Shown here: positions 35,981 to 47,806 of the stretch, piece by piece
Layout of the letters: each line of letters starts with the position of its first letter
Numbering within the stretch: the first letter of the stretch is position 1
Assembly: GCA_039000515.1 (NCBI GenBank)
Contig: JBCFYV010000912.1
Location: 1-64,000 of the forward strand
Reading direction: 5' to 3'
Length of the DNA: 64,000 nucleotides
Source of the DNA: Timema cristinae
Taxonomy: Eukaryota > Arthropoda > Insecta > Phasmatodea > Timematidae
Translations under genes and position numbers: made by a program
Notes under the pieces: generated by a model
Told to the model about the DNA's origin: nothing
Databases searched by the model: none
The model's input: the letters and a program-made list of their open reading frames with translations, nothing else

Positions 35981-36275
35981 CGGTGACCTGGCGGTCTAGG
36001 GGTAAGGTGTCAGATTTGTGCTGGCGGCCGGGGTTTCAATCCGGTCCCGGCACAGATTTATCTGATTACCAAACCCTTCCTTCACCTTGGCAAGACATCT
36101 TGTGAATGTGGGGAAAGCCAGGCCTCCACCGTGGTTCGGATTCCACGTTAAACTGTAGGTCTTCATTTCATCTCAAAAATCACCCTACCTTTACACATTA
36201 GCGTAAGTGCATATAACCCGAACGGGAAGTAAGATGCGGTGCAAATTTAATAATAATAATAATAATATATAATAA
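35981..36275 (+). repeat. SINE-A (first passenger in Harbinger copy 2)
   Basis: Orthologous to the SINE at 20049-20346: same head, same GGGAAGTAAGATGCGGTGC tail variant and (AAT)n run. Several one-base deletions in the head. Confidence 0.88.
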
Positions 36276-36393
36276 TGGCCTAATTTAATTGGTAAGGCCA
36301 TAAATAATATAATGTATATATGTAAACCCGATATTTTAAAAAATACTTATTATATTATAATCAAAGTAGGCCTTTACAAATAAGAATCACCAT

Positions 36394-36531
36394 TAGTTTG
36401 GGAGAGTATGAAAAAACCACAACAATAAATAAGTTTTAAAAATCACCTTCAGTTCACTGAGCCAAATTCGAACCTTTGCCTCCTAGTCAAAAGCTATCGA
36501 GTGCAACGCACCATTCCGCCACTGGTGCGGC
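36394..36531 (-). repeat. SINE-B fragment (passenger in Harbinger copy 2)
   Basis: Same fragment and position as 20460-20600, with the same endpoints. Confidence 0.75.
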
Positions 36532-36697
36532 AAAATCTTGATTTTAAAACACTCAGTACAGTACATACACATTTCTCAATTTATTAATTGAATGCACTTT
36601 ACTTTTTTCTTTTTTTAAATACACAATATTTTCTGTAAGAATTTTTCGAGGAGCAGAGATTGTATAAGTGTGTTTGACAGAGACATCTTCTCTAATA

Positions 36698-36715
36698 GGG
36701 GGGGGGGGGGGGGGG
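36698..36715. repeat. Poly-G tract
   Basis: Eighteen G directly before a SINE-A head, against thirteen in copy 1. Confidence 0.9.
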
Positions 36716-36988
36716 CGGTGACCTAGTGGTTTCTAGGGTAAGGTGTCAGACTTCTGTGCTGGCAGCCGGGGTTCATCCTCGGTCCGGCACAGATTTATCT
36801 TATTCAAACCCTTCCTTCAACCTCTGACAAGACATCTTGTGAATGTGGGGAATGCCAGGCCACCACCGTGGTTCGGATTCCACGTTAAACTGTAGGTCTT
36901 CATTTCTCTCACAATAACCCTACCATTACCCCATTAGCGTAAGTGCGTATAACCCGAACGGGTAGTAAGACGCGGTGCTAATAATAAT
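36716..36988 (+). repeat. SINE-A (second passenger in Harbinger copy 2)
   Basis: Full length, matching 20781-21056, with scattered single-base indels. Confidence 0.88.
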
Positions 36989-37115
36989 CTAACTAGGGTC
37001 CGCTAATTACGCGCTCTCGCTCGCTCGCTCCGCGCGCTCGCCAGTTTGGCCACCCAGTCGCTTGCGCGCTCGCTCGCTCGCGCGCTCGGCAGTCTGGCCG
37101 AACCTTAGTCATATA

Positions 37116-37876
37116 CAGTGGCGGTCGGGTATAGGCATGCGGAACTGCAAGCACCCCCTATTCCAACTTGATATGATCGATAACATTTAATATAATGAGT
37201 CCTTTTTTTTAATGTCAGTACTTCAGTAGCCTCCCCCAGTTTATGAAAAATATACAAAAATCTTTGTATGGAACTGTGCGCTTCACATCCTGCAAACGTG
37301 GGTGTTTGACCGTTGTGCGAAATGCGCAATAGGAGGGTGGGGGGAGGAAGGTGGGATTGCCGGGTTTAGAGAGAACACTGTTGCTCTCGCAGTGCCGGCT
37401 CTGGCGTGATGGTGGGAAGGAAGTTTTTACTTAGCGTGTGTTGTGCTTAAATCGGTACCATATTCTTGAATGTGATAAAGTGTAAAGAATGTAGAATTAG
37501 ATTATTATTCTGCTTGCAGCTATTTATTTGATTCTTTTCGGTTATTTTACATAAACGAAGACTAAATGCGTTGTAGTACTTTCAATGGAGAAAAATTTCC
37601 TCAATTGTCATCCAGAGTCAAGGAGAAAATTATTTAACTTTTAGCGCAAATTAAAACAATAAGAATGGATTTCATTTTTAAACTAATAGATCAAGTTTTA
37701 ATGTAACAATTTAAGTTAAAGTAAGTAAAAAAGTTTTTTTTGTTAAAATTTTATCAAGTTCCCGAATAAATTTTCTTTTTATACATGTTTTTTTCCCCTT
37801 TTACACAATTTTAAAAAAAGGCTAGACATTTTCCCGGAGCAGCACCGCCACTAATTTTATCTACGAGCCGCCACTG
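37116..37876. mobile_element. Non-autonomous hAT-like element (761 bp)
   Basis: Ends CAGTGGCGGTCGGGTATAGG at the left and CAGTGGCGGCTCGTAGATAA inward from the right. Flanking 8-mers gtcatata (37108-37115) and gttatata (37877-37884) differ at one base. Its left duplication begins one base after the TTA that flanks the Harbinger-like copy. No transposase frame recognised. Confidence 0.8.
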
Positions 37877-37971
37877 GTTATATATTTATTGAAAACAGCT
37901 TAGCTGGAATAAAATTAATTTTAACTTAGAGTATGTGAAAAAAGGGTTAGATCCTGCGTGAATGAAGTATG

Positions 37972-38185
37972 TGCAACTGCTTCAGTGGCAAATGTCTAAG
38001 GCGTCACTCACGTGTTTGACTGGTCCGTGATAAAACAGAGATCGGGGTTAAATAATGGCCTGGTTTTACTGAAGGTGTATTTTCCTTAAATTTTTTCCCA
38101 CTCTACTTCCATACAATTGCGGGTAGAATACCTCTAAAATGCTTCCGTTCTCATCCCTACACCATTTAGAGCAATTATAGATGGT
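37972..38185 (+). repeat. SINE-B, diverged
   Basis: Head GCTTCAGTGGCAAATGTCTA, AGGCGTCACTC, a degraded B-box (CGGGGTTAAATAATGG), then a GGTTTTACTGAAGG junction and a TCCCACTCTACTTCCATACA body. Confidence 0.65.
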
Positions 38186-39307
38186 ATAAACTGAACAGTT
38201 GGAAAGGGTTTGGGGATAAATAAAAAAAAATCAATAGGGGTATTGCGCGAACGGCGACGCGTCTCGTTTCGATCTAAAGCGAAAAGAGGATGGAGCGACC
38301 GTCTACGAAAGTGAATTTCTGACGTCAAAAAAACTGAATCTAGGAGTCTCTTTGGTTCGTTGATGAGTGAAAAACCCTCCCGCCGCTAAAGGAGCTGGAG
38401 GGGGAGGTCTATCGATCAAAAAACGACTGCGCCATGACAGGAGAATATTATACTGGAACAAAGAAGTATCATTGAGTGTGTGTGAGCGAGAGTTATTATA
38501 TTATGTCCCTTACTTACACATGGTAGATATTTTCGTATTAATCGAGTATAAGTCAACTATTGCAGTGGGAACGGCCAACTATCATTAGACTACTCCCGAA
38601 ATAATTTCATAATGGAAAATTTGGGGTAATTTTGATAGTATGCAGGTCATATTAAAATTTAAAAAATTAATATACAGGCTTGTTTCAAAATATATAATTA
38701 AACCTTTAATTTTTACATACATAAAACAAACAATTTTCTGAAATTAGTTATATTTTTGTTGAAATATCCAAAAATTAATACAATGACCGCGTTGTATCTT
38801 TTTCAAATAGTAACCCCGCTGGTTATTTCTGTTAGTTGCCATCATTATTTGAAAATGGGGTTATCTACGGTATTAAGTACTAAAAACATCGCCTTGTGAG
38901 TGTAAAAGATACGTATAGCCGAGTCTGTAGTGAAATATGCTCACTGTTCGCAGTAAGCACCCACGTGGAAACGAGCATGACACGAGCATTCTTTGAACAT
39001 CGGTGAGCTAAGCACATGCGACGTGGTGATCTTTGTTCAGTTTAGTATTTCCGAGGGTGCACCACAGTTAAGACAACAACAACAACGAGGAAGCCGTAGC
39101 TTTAATTCAGTGCAGGGGTACTCTACTAATTATATCCAATATACTTAAAAACCCAACGAAACGCGGTTGCTTTTGATTTCTTCTCTTTGATTTTTTTTTG
39201 CACTTCTTTCTTAAAAATATGTTTGTTCTACTAAAGAAATGCTTTTCTTCCACGCATTTTCTTTCAGGTTTTATTTGTTTAGTAATTGTCGTTCGGATGC
39301 CACATAA

Positions 39308-39830
39308 AGGCTGCATTACAGTTAACGACTTCTTCTTGGGGAAGTTGGTGGTGTGATGCAGCAAAAACCACGTGGGGAAGCCATATCAACTTCCCCTGAA
39401 TATCCGAATGGTTGGATATTTTCAAGAAGCCCATGTGGAAGTTGTTGGTCTAATAGCGGCTTGGACTTCTCCACGCAGGCTCCTGTGTTTTCTGCAGGCT
39501 ATTATCAGTGTCTATAACTGCAGCCAATGTTTTCTTGTTGCGGCAACTTGTAGGTTTGTGATTGTTCATTTTTCTTGAATACGATGATTTGCGTTGTCAC
39601 ACAAAGGAATTTTTAAGTAATTGGTCTTTTTAAAACTATGCGTGTTTTCTTCTTACTATCAGAAATCTTGTCGCTAACCAGATAGACAGTTGGACTTCAC
39701 CCACAATAGATCTATTCTTGGGAAAAATGATGGGGAAGTTGCTAAGTGTTATAGGTACGACCTCCAGCAACTTCCCACGATGAAGCCCATCTAAGGAAGC
39801 CAAGGGAAGTCGTTACGTATAATGCGGCCT
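39308..39830. mobile_element. Harbinger-like MITE (523 bp)
   Basis: The left end AGGCTGCATTACAGTTAACG continues into ACTTCTTCTTGG. Inward from the right it reads AGGCCGCATTATACGTAACG and ACTTCCCTTGG. It is flanked by TAA on both sides (39305-39307 and 39831-39833). Inside, GGGGAAGTTG/CAACTTCCC motifs recur. TWA target duplications and these ends fit PIF/Harbinger, a different family from the 1.4-kb composites. Confidence 0.78.
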
Positions 39831-39834
39831 TAAC

Positions 39835-41705
39835 ATAGTTATTTTTATAAATATCTATAATTGAAACCTTTCTTCTGTCCACTTCACCATGCCGCAAGTG
39901 ACTCATGAGCACGTGCAAAACTATCCAAACAAAACAGCGTCATGTCACACAGGCTCGGCTCGCCTAATCTTTGATCTCGGGGGTTGAACACTTATCTTTG
40001 CCTGGAGATTCTCATTGAGCGGCTGTCTGTGCTTAAGGTCATTCGAAAATAAAACTGTATAGCACAATTTTAACAAGTGTATAATAATTATCAACTTTAA
40101 TTGGCTATTCACTGATTTCACATCAGTTCAGTTCAAGAGTTATAAGGGGCCAAACTTGCTATTTTTATACTTTTTGTGTACCATTGTAAAGGTAAAGTAA
40201 TTAATAATGTATGGGGTTGACATTTCGTATGGTTACATATTTGTATTTAGGTGCACACAAGGAAATATTTTACACTGTGTTAAAAAGAAAAATAATCTTT
40301 AATGTATAAGAAGTTTGAAATTGGTAAAATTACATACTTTTTTAATTATACAATTCTTTTTATACCCCAATAGTTTGATTTTATCTTAGTTTGTAGTACA
40401 CAATGTCGTTATTTATAATTAGTTTTTTAGCCTAACTCATTAGTTTGATTAATGTGTCGAATCGATCACTGAAAATTAAATTTGAAATATGTAACTAATA
40501 ACATTTCTTGCTTTGACTGTACTGACATTATCTGGTCGCTATTGCAGGGAGGGGCTGAGACATTGCTACCTGATATATTTTTCAAGATAATCTCTCTGTA
40601 TTCCCACCGGGCTAGAAAGACGCTGAAACACATCACACACAATATTTTCATAGTGTATTACGTTTATCCCTCTCGAACATTATCCACACTCCCTTTCCTC
40701 ACTTTTTGTTCACTTTTAAGTCTCTTGGCTCGAATCTCTTCAGGGGGTAAATGTTTCATAAGCTCCATACGACTTGTTACTATGGGAGGCTCGGCTGAAT
40801 GAAAGTCCGCCATATTTGTTGAAGCTGAACAAATAGCAAAAATAAAATAATACAATACTCGTGATACGGTGAGCACGTGGACTAAATGCAGTGGTGTTGT
40901 CCGCAAATTTAGTAGTGGCGGAAGGCAAGGCTTTAGCCACCCCAAAGTTGAAAGGGGGCGGGGGGTTGTGTTCTGCCTTTACAAGCTATTTGGAGCATTA
41001 AAAAAAAGTTATTAAGGCAGAAACTTACTTATCACACTTCCCTAAAATTCCAAGAATTCACATAGAGCACAGCAAATTTCATCAGAATTTATTAATTCAT
41101 ATATGAAAAAATTTATGAAATAATATTGTTATATAATCAATTAGTTAACTTAGAAATGTATAGTAAAACACTTTACCAAAAATACTAATTGTTTGAATAT
41201 TCTTAACACAAGAACATTTTAATACTCGGTTCAGCATAGTGAAATTTAATATTTTTCCACAAAAATCAGTGCTGGAACGGCATTCCGCTAAACCACACCC
41301 TGCATATTACTCTGATTGATTTACCTGTAATAGAAAGGTTGGGGCTAGGATGCTTCACAATCTCCATCACACGAATCCCAAATCTTTAAACTCTTCCTTC
41401 CTCATCTATATTCATTTAGTAGAGTTAGGAGGGTAGCAACACACTGTCAAACAAATGTTTTAATATTGTTTTCTATTAGACTAAGAAGATAATAAATGAT
41501 GAATGATATGACTATGATTTACTTTCTCAGTTACAAATCAAGGTTATTTTTGGGCTGTAATTAATAGTATGTGCTAGGTTAATTTAATTTTAAAGTCACT
41601 TTCTCTCATAGCCCTGTGTTTTAGAAAATGTACTAAAATATAATTAAGTTTCTACTTTGGTATTATAAGGTATATATTTAAAACGCAAAGCAAACGATTA
41701 CTTCT
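39835..41705. other. Unassigned AT-rich DNA
   Basis: The 106-codon frame at 40482-40802 and its overlapping minus-strand frames show no recognisable domain. A short GC-rich patch at about 40900-40980 is unexplained. Confidence 0.45.
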
Positions 41706-41711
41706 AATTTT

Positions 41712-41985
41712 GTATTATTATTAGCACCGCGTCTTACTACCCGTTCGGCTTATACGCACTTACGCTAATGTTTAATGGTAGGGTAATTGTGAGATGAAAT
41801 GGAGGACCTACAGTTTAACGTGGGATCCGAACTACGGTGGAGGCCCGGCATTCCCCACATTCACAAGATGTCTTGTCAGAGGTGAAGGATCGGTTTGGCG
41901 ATCAGACATCTGTGCTCGGACCGAGGATTGAACCCCGGAACCCCAGCACAGAATTCTCACACCTTACCCCTAGACCGCCAGGCAC
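41712..41985 (-). repeat. SINE-A, near full length
   Basis: Plus-strand view: short ATT tail, CACCGCGTCTTACTACCCGT, body, B-box complement GGATTGAACCCCGG, and head CCCCTAGACCGCCAGG. Moderate decay. Confidence 0.88.
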
Positions 41986-42714
41986 CTAGAAAGTTCGATG
42001 TAGAAGACAAATTACTCGTCGTTTCGCACGAGGCCGACATTGAATGGCTTATAACTTAATACAGCCAAACTTAATTCAATCTATTCTATAAACACACAAA
42101 CTGTTTGTGTCTATAGAATAGTTTGAATTAAATAGTTGACCATATTTATATAGTTTTTGTTGGTAAAATGAGAATATTATATACATTATTAATAAATTGT
42201 GATAAATATTACTATTTTTAATTGACCAAATGGAAAAAAAATGACACTAGCTATGTCGATAGTAGTTTCTACCCAGGTACCGTACTCGTAATTCTTTTAT
42301 TCATGGAAACGCACGTCTTTACCCCACTCAGCTGTTACAAATTGAGTTAAACAACCTTAATTTCGAGATTACATGAAAAAATTGCCGACGACTGTTTTTT
42401 ATTCTAGATCTAGCAGAATATATAAATACCCATAGGGAAGCACTTATTCCCGATTGGATAGCCGAAAAATTTAACTTTAAGTTTCCAACATTCCATATTT
42501 GTTAAGTTAAAACTCAACGATTTTGAGGTGAGGTGAAAGTGCAATTATGGTGTTTGATCTCCTTCGAATTCTTTAAGTCACACATTCAAGTAAAAGTTTT
42601 GTTTCTAATTTTGAAATGTAGGCGTGGAAGTATGTATAGTATGATTTTGGTAGGATGAACAGTAGAAGTTAGTTACTAAAGTTACTAAAATAATCCTAAT
42701 ATGTTCATACATAC

Positions 42715-42865
42715 AATCATGTTATCTGCAGCTGTCACTTTTTTAATATATATATTATCAATACCTATAAAATAACACAAATATTTTAGTAAAATATTAT
42801 CAATCTTGGCTGTAAAGAAATATGTTTACTATTCCTTCAACCAAAATCAGGGTATAGGTATACAC
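42715..42865. repeat. Dispersed repeat R4, copy 2
   Basis: Contains AGCTGTCAC, TCAATACCTATAAAATAACA and CAACCAAAATCAGGGTAT, matching 35060-35360. Confidence 0.45.
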
Positions 42866-43322
42866 ACATACATTCATCACGTGTGTAAAGTCCACTTTTC
42901 AATTCGAAACCACATCAAATCAAATATAATATTAAATATAAAATATTCTCGAAGCTGAATTGGAGTTAACATATGTTTTGTTAGTTATTTTATGCTCGAA
43001 AAAATATATTTTGATTATTTATATATTAAAAAAAAACTTGAAATGTTTTATTGCACAATTGTGTGTAATATTTAGTTTTATTCTGATAAATCGAGTTGTT
43101 AAGACAACCTAAAAAATTCAATTCAATTTTTTTCTACATGCATATTGATTTGTACTGTATATTTTATCAGTCCAGAATGACAATAATGGACCATTATTGA
43201 CGAAGAGTCGTAGTTGTTGAAGCCAAAATGTTTCAAATCGAAATCGAAGCTGATATTTGTTTCGAAGCCAAGTCGAAGTTTCGCACTCCCATATTATTCA
43301 TTGATGCTGGTAACCAACTTAA

Positions 43323-43699
43323 GGTGGGGATGTAGGGAACACAAGAAAAGAGTTGTTTATGCACTTTTTATAGCAAAACTATTTATATGGTCAAAATAAA
43401 TCAAATATTGCTTCTATACATAGTTAAATTTTCTTCACGTGGTGATATCAACAGTTGGTGATTTATATGCCGTGAATATAGTGGTATTATCTAACAAACT
43501 TATTAAATGAAGAAAAGAAGGTTTTCATGAAATCCCAGGACACCCCTGTCAAATATCAAAGGATTTATTGATATCACCATGTGAAGAAAATTGGACTATG
43601 TTTGTATTGAAACAATATTTGATTTATTTCGACCAAAAAATGTTTTGATATAAAAACTGCAAAAATACCGTTTTTTCTCGTGTTCGCTACATTCCCACC
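43323..43699. mobile_element. TTAA-flanked foldback element, reference copy (377 bp)
   Basis: Precisely flanked by TTAA (43319-43322 and 43700-43703). Arms of roughly 130-150 bp are inverted: GGTGGGGATGTAGGGAACAC at the left, GGTGGGAATGTAGCGAACAC inward from the right. The pairing continues through AAATAAATCAAATATTG and ATTTTCTTCACGTGGTGATA. TTAA targets suggest piggyBac-type mobilisation. No coding capacity. Confidence 0.8.
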
Positions 43700-43778
43700 T
43701 TAATCCTCCCCTTAAGTAAAGCTGCCAACAAATCCTCTCATTTCCAATAAGGTAATCGTGTCTTTCTGCTTGTTACAG

Positions 43779-43827
43779 GTCCCACCGCTGCTTCCTACTG
43801 GACACTGGAAGCATCTGACGACGTCCG
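43779..43827 (+). other. Candidate internal microexon (49 bp)
   Basis: A pyrimidine-rich stretch ending TCTTTCTGCTTGTTACAG (43761-43778) makes a strong splice acceptor, and GTGAGTTT follows at 43828 as a strong donor. The 49 bases between are GC-richer than the surroundings and open in two frames; one reads PTAASYWTLEASDD. This could be a small exon of a gene extending outside the window, or chance. No partner exon was identified. Confidence 0.3.
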
Positions 43828-43984
43828 GTGAGTTTACTTTAAAATACATCATTCCCACCCCATCCCTCACGGGGGATTTGCGTAATAACGTACAGTAGAC
43901 CATTGGAAACACAGGTGAAGTGGGACACAAAAGACCTCACAATAACCTCAACCCAAAGCATGTGGACTTTAACATATTGATCCC

Positions 43985-44170
43985 GCGCCCATGGTAGCAT
44001 ACGGTCTTGGCCGTTGGTTTCGCAATTTATATTTGCCCGTGATGCGAGGGTCAAAGTTTGAATCTCGGCAGTCATCTCTCCACGCCAATATTCGGCTACA
44101 TTTCCTCTTATTTACCCTTCCCATCCCTATTCTTAAGACCTCTGTTTAACGTAATTATTAATAGCGTCAC
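43985..44170 (+). repeat. SINE-B, diverged
   Basis: Head GCGCCCATGGTAGCATACGG, TCAAAGTTTGAATCTCGG B-box region, CTCTCCACGCCAATATTCGG body and TTCCTCTTATTTACCCTTCC. Tail eroded. Confidence 0.65.
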
Positions 44171-44877
44171 TCGTACGTGCTAAACGCATAAACAAACAAT
44201 AACTAAACCTAAATTTGCTAAGATCGAGGATGTTAAATTTTTGGCTGCATTACAAAACTAAACCACGTATAGCTCTTTACAATAGATAATTGACAACTAA
44301 AGTTCCATAGATGTTGAATACAAAGTTGTCACGCCCCTGAAAAAAGGTGATTTTTTTTTCTGAAAAACAAAATAACAAACGGACGAAGCTTTGAAAAAAA
44401 AAAGTTAAATAGGCCCTACGTGGATATTTGTTAGTTTAGCACATTCACCTGCAAACTACATACTAAGCCTATACTCGGAGGATGGAAAGCAAACTGAAAA
44501 ACCACAGTTATACTTTTCCATTTTGAAACATTGAGTTTGGTAATAATAGCATCTATTGTATATCTCTAGCAAGAGCAAATACTCATTTTTAAACACGTTT
44601 GACAGGCATAACGTTAAGATCATGGTGTGACCTAAGGTGACAGACGATACAGGTTCGTGTGTTTTCTCTTGCCGGAAGCACCAGAGCATGCCTCTATTAG
44701 GTGTCTGTTTTTAGATCCTGTCAGTTTGCGAGACGGGATGATATAAAATTAAGGCCCTAGCCCTAAGATCATAATTATATGAATTGTGAAATAGGTTTTG
44801 TGGCTCTGTTTTCTTGTTTCATTGATGAGATCACAAGTCCGGTTAGATTCCCGTAGGTGCTAACAAATAGCTTTCTC

Positions 44878-45090
44878 ACTGCGTCTTAGTTCCCATTCCG
44901 GCTACACGCATACATTAACTACGCTATTTGAATAGGAAGAAGGAAGGTAAAATTTTATATTAAATATACCCACTTTTGCGATAAACCACCCTCAACACCC
45001 GAATGGGATTCGAACGCCGATCTCCATATCTGGCAATCCATTCTTAACACGAAAGTGACACGTTAGTGTGCAACCACCGATGCAGATATT
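44878..45090 (-). repeat. SINE-B
   Basis: Plus-strand view: 3' end CACTGCGTCTTAGTTCCCAT, body ending CACCCTCAACACCCG, B-box complement GGGATTCGAACGCCGATC, then the head GTGACACGTTAGTGTGC and CCACCGATGCAG. Confidence 0.8.
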
Positions 45091-45189
45091 CATTATTTGC
45101 CTACGTATTTGTCATATCCAAGTAGAAAATATCTTTATGCTAGGACTGAGTGTCACAATATATGTAGGCTGCTGTCCTATTATTTACAA

Positions 45190-45265
45190 ACTAAGCCTGA
45201 GGAAGGATGTTTAGAATAAGTGTACCCGAATTAACGCGGAGAGGGCTTAGAAACAAACTTGTTTG
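45190..45265 (-). repeat. SINE-B, short fragment
   Basis: GAGGAAGGATGTTTAGAATA, AGTGTACCCG and ACGCGGAGAGGG match the reverse-complemented SINE-B body; the rest is lost. Confidence 0.5.
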
Positions 45266-45317
45266 TTGAATCATTTGTCATGAAACATCTCCAGGACACC
45301 CGACAGAGTTAAGAACC

Positions 45318-45340
45318 TCCCTCTCTCTCTCTCTCTCTGG
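45318..45340. repeat. (CT)n microsatellite
   Basis: About eleven CT dinucleotides. Confidence 0.9.
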
Positions 45341-45782
45341 TTTACTGGCGAAGAGTTAGGCTGTGGCACTCATCTTGCCCGTTTTGTGTTTTGAGGATTG
45401 ATATGCATACCCCCGTTACTTACAACACAAATCCACACACCATGTATCGTGTCTGCTAACTTAGGCCGCAGACCAGAGGTGTAGCCATGACTGGTTTCCA
45501 CAAAACAAATGATTTGTCTGTAGACTCAAATTCCGTTTGAGATCTACTAGATTCCGAGGGCTTAAAGGGGTGGGCGGGCAAGCGAAGTTTCCTCATATCC
45601 TTCCTAGGTCCTGGCAGGAAGTTGTGTTTGTGGTTTCTCCGCTGTCTTAAAAGTTATTGGTCGCTCATTGTTGGCTTCTTGGCTATAGTGGGTCGTCGCT
45701 TCATTAGCGGCCATGCGCTAAAAACTCGCTTCGGCGTTCTAACACCCGGGTTGAAGCGGACTGAATCGCGCGAATTCATTTA

Positions 45783-45904
45783 GGGTATGGCCAGACGAAA
45801 GATAATGTTCCTTAAGGAAGATCGACAAATCGCTTGCTACAAAGATCTCATCTTAGGACCAGGCGAGGGTGTGAAATATCGCTGCGTTTGGCCGCACGCA
45901 TACC
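45783..45904. mobile_element. Small Harbinger-like MITE candidate
   Basis: GGGTATGGCCAGACG at the left resembles the termini of the 1.4-kb composites and follows TTA. Inward from the right it reads GGTATGCGTGCGGCCAAACG. The termini agree only partly and the right-hand duplication is not exact. Confidence 0.4.
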
Positions 45905-45909
45905 TATAA

Positions 45910-47135
45910 ACACATTAAAAGAAAATAAAGTACGGATATCACTCCGCTGTATATATCGTTCTGTGTGACCGCTGTTTAACTATTTAAATTGGAAGAGCGG
46001 AATTGTATCCATTTGGAATGGTGTTCATTCCAGTGTTTATCAAACAAGCAACCCTTTTGAAAAGTTGGAATTGTATCCACAAATGGCGAACCTTACCTCT
46101 ACTTTCTATGCTAAAGTAGACACAAAGCTTTGATCGCATTATTAGTGGACAGCAGAAACACCAAACAAAAGGCCATTATAAAATTGGGGACTCCTCTAAA
46201 CCCACTGCACGTCTACTAAATTGCAGCAAAGTCGCTATTTTTGGAATCGCTACTTGCTAGAACCTGAGTGACTGAACTGATTTTCTTCAAATTTTGTTGC
46301 TGGTAGTATTTTTTATAGTTTGGTGTAACTTCAAGTATAATGTGTTAGAAATATAAATGTATGGTTCTTTCTCACAAAGAGATAACACATAAGTCCCAAC
46401 TATTTTGGTCACCTACATATTAACCTATTAAAACATGTTGAAAGATGTATTCATAATATTTTGTTATACTTATGTTATTTCACATAACTTTCTAAAATTT
46501 TAGATTTACTTTATGTACAGTACATAAAATGATTATGTATTATTTTTTAAACCATGCGTTTATTCTGAATTTTTACGGTGCTATTCTGTTTAAGAGGTTT
46601 AGACTGTTGGCTAGTAATTTAATAAAAGGAAATTATTATTATTATTAGCCTTCATTAGGATGTTTATATTTGTAAGAGTAAAGGACTCTTTATGTAAACA
46701 ACAGAATAAATAATCAATGGACAAAACATATTTATTACTATATAATGGCAATCTTTTTTTTAAATAAGTAATATTGGTCAACAGAATAAAAAAAATACTT
46801 GACAGGGCATATATGATAAAATTATATTTTATTTTAAAATATGGACACAATTCACTATGAGGATTTATGAAATATCTTTTACAACCATTTGAATAGTACA
46901 GTAATTGTATTATAATCAAAACTATCCCATTTAACAGTATATATTTGACTGCACTCTAATAAGTGTGTTAAGAAGCGTCCACAATTTTTAACGGCTTTTT
47001 ATTTGGTGTTTCTGCTGCCTTCTTTGTTAATAATTTGCTAAACTAATAATACAAAGTTTTGTGTTTACTTAAGCATACTGTAACACTACGGATTTTTTCC
47101 AGATATAATAATGCTGTGATAATATTTAGGTTGTC
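45910..47135. other. Unassigned AT-rich DNA
   Basis: The 102-codon minus-strand frame at 46611-46919 has an asparagine-rich run from an ATT microsatellite and no domain. Confidence 0.5.
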
Positions 47136-47269
47136 TAGAGCTCCGTGGTCGAGCTCCTATCACTGTACGGAATAGATACCGTTTAACCAGCTGTTAATTG
47201 CTCCGTGGTCGAGCACTAATTAAATCGGTATAATTCATAAATGAAAGAAAGAGAACTATTGATGGCTGT

Positions 47270-47806
47270 TGATTCACACACGGTTTATTCAAATGACATC
47301 TGTTAATTACTTATACATACTCCAATTAAATGCTTTATATCAATGCACACTTGTGATATTAACGTAAATTATTGTTTTCTGTGTTAGACTATGACTGCGT
47401 GGGCCAGTGCAAGTGCCAGTGAGTCCCTGACTGCGTTGCTTGTGCCTTAAACATACGCACAAGCGGCTTATATATGACATACCCCTTGCCTCTTGGTCCC
47501 TTCGTCAACAGTGTAAAAACTAATAGAAAGAGTCCTGGCGACAGGTGTTGTGAAGGCTAGCTTCTTATTGGTATATGAAATTGGCGTCCTTTGCCAAATA
47601 CTGTGGAGTTGTTATTTTAACAGGAAAAATTGTATAAAAAATATATTTTAATGGTGTAATCCTTTTCCCATTATTTCTGAAAAGCGCGTGTTTCTTCATG
47701 GATGAATCATTAAAGGATACTCTACATATGTTACATTAAAGAAAATTTACCTTCTTCATCCATGACTTTATATATTTGAGTGATACAAACCAATATCATT
47801 ACAATT
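47270..47806 (+). repeat. Dispersed repeat R3 (possible solo LTR)
   Basis: Homologous to 11330-11830 (minus) and, at the 3' part, to 7103-7235. Strongest similarity runs from ACATACGCACAAGCGGCTTA (47451) through TATATGAC, AATAGAAAGAGTCCTG and AAGGCTAGCTTC, and later ATTATTTCTGAAAAG to CAATATCATTACA. Weaker similarity extends left and may include a GGTCGAGC motif that is doubled here (47143-47205). A TATA motif in a non-coding unit of about 540 bp suggests an LTR; other classes remain possible. Confidence 0.6.

Larger units (their letters stand above)
35678..37104. mobile_element. Harbinger-like composite element, copy 2
   Basis: Same structure as 19810-21162, flanked by TTA (35675-35677 and 37105-37107), different from the TAA around copy 1, so the two were inserted independently. 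It retains an extra subterminal hairpin (GCGCGCGCTTGAAGATAG ... complement) near 35795-35840 that copy 1 has lost. Many differences from copy 1 are single-base deletions. Confidence 0.8.
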
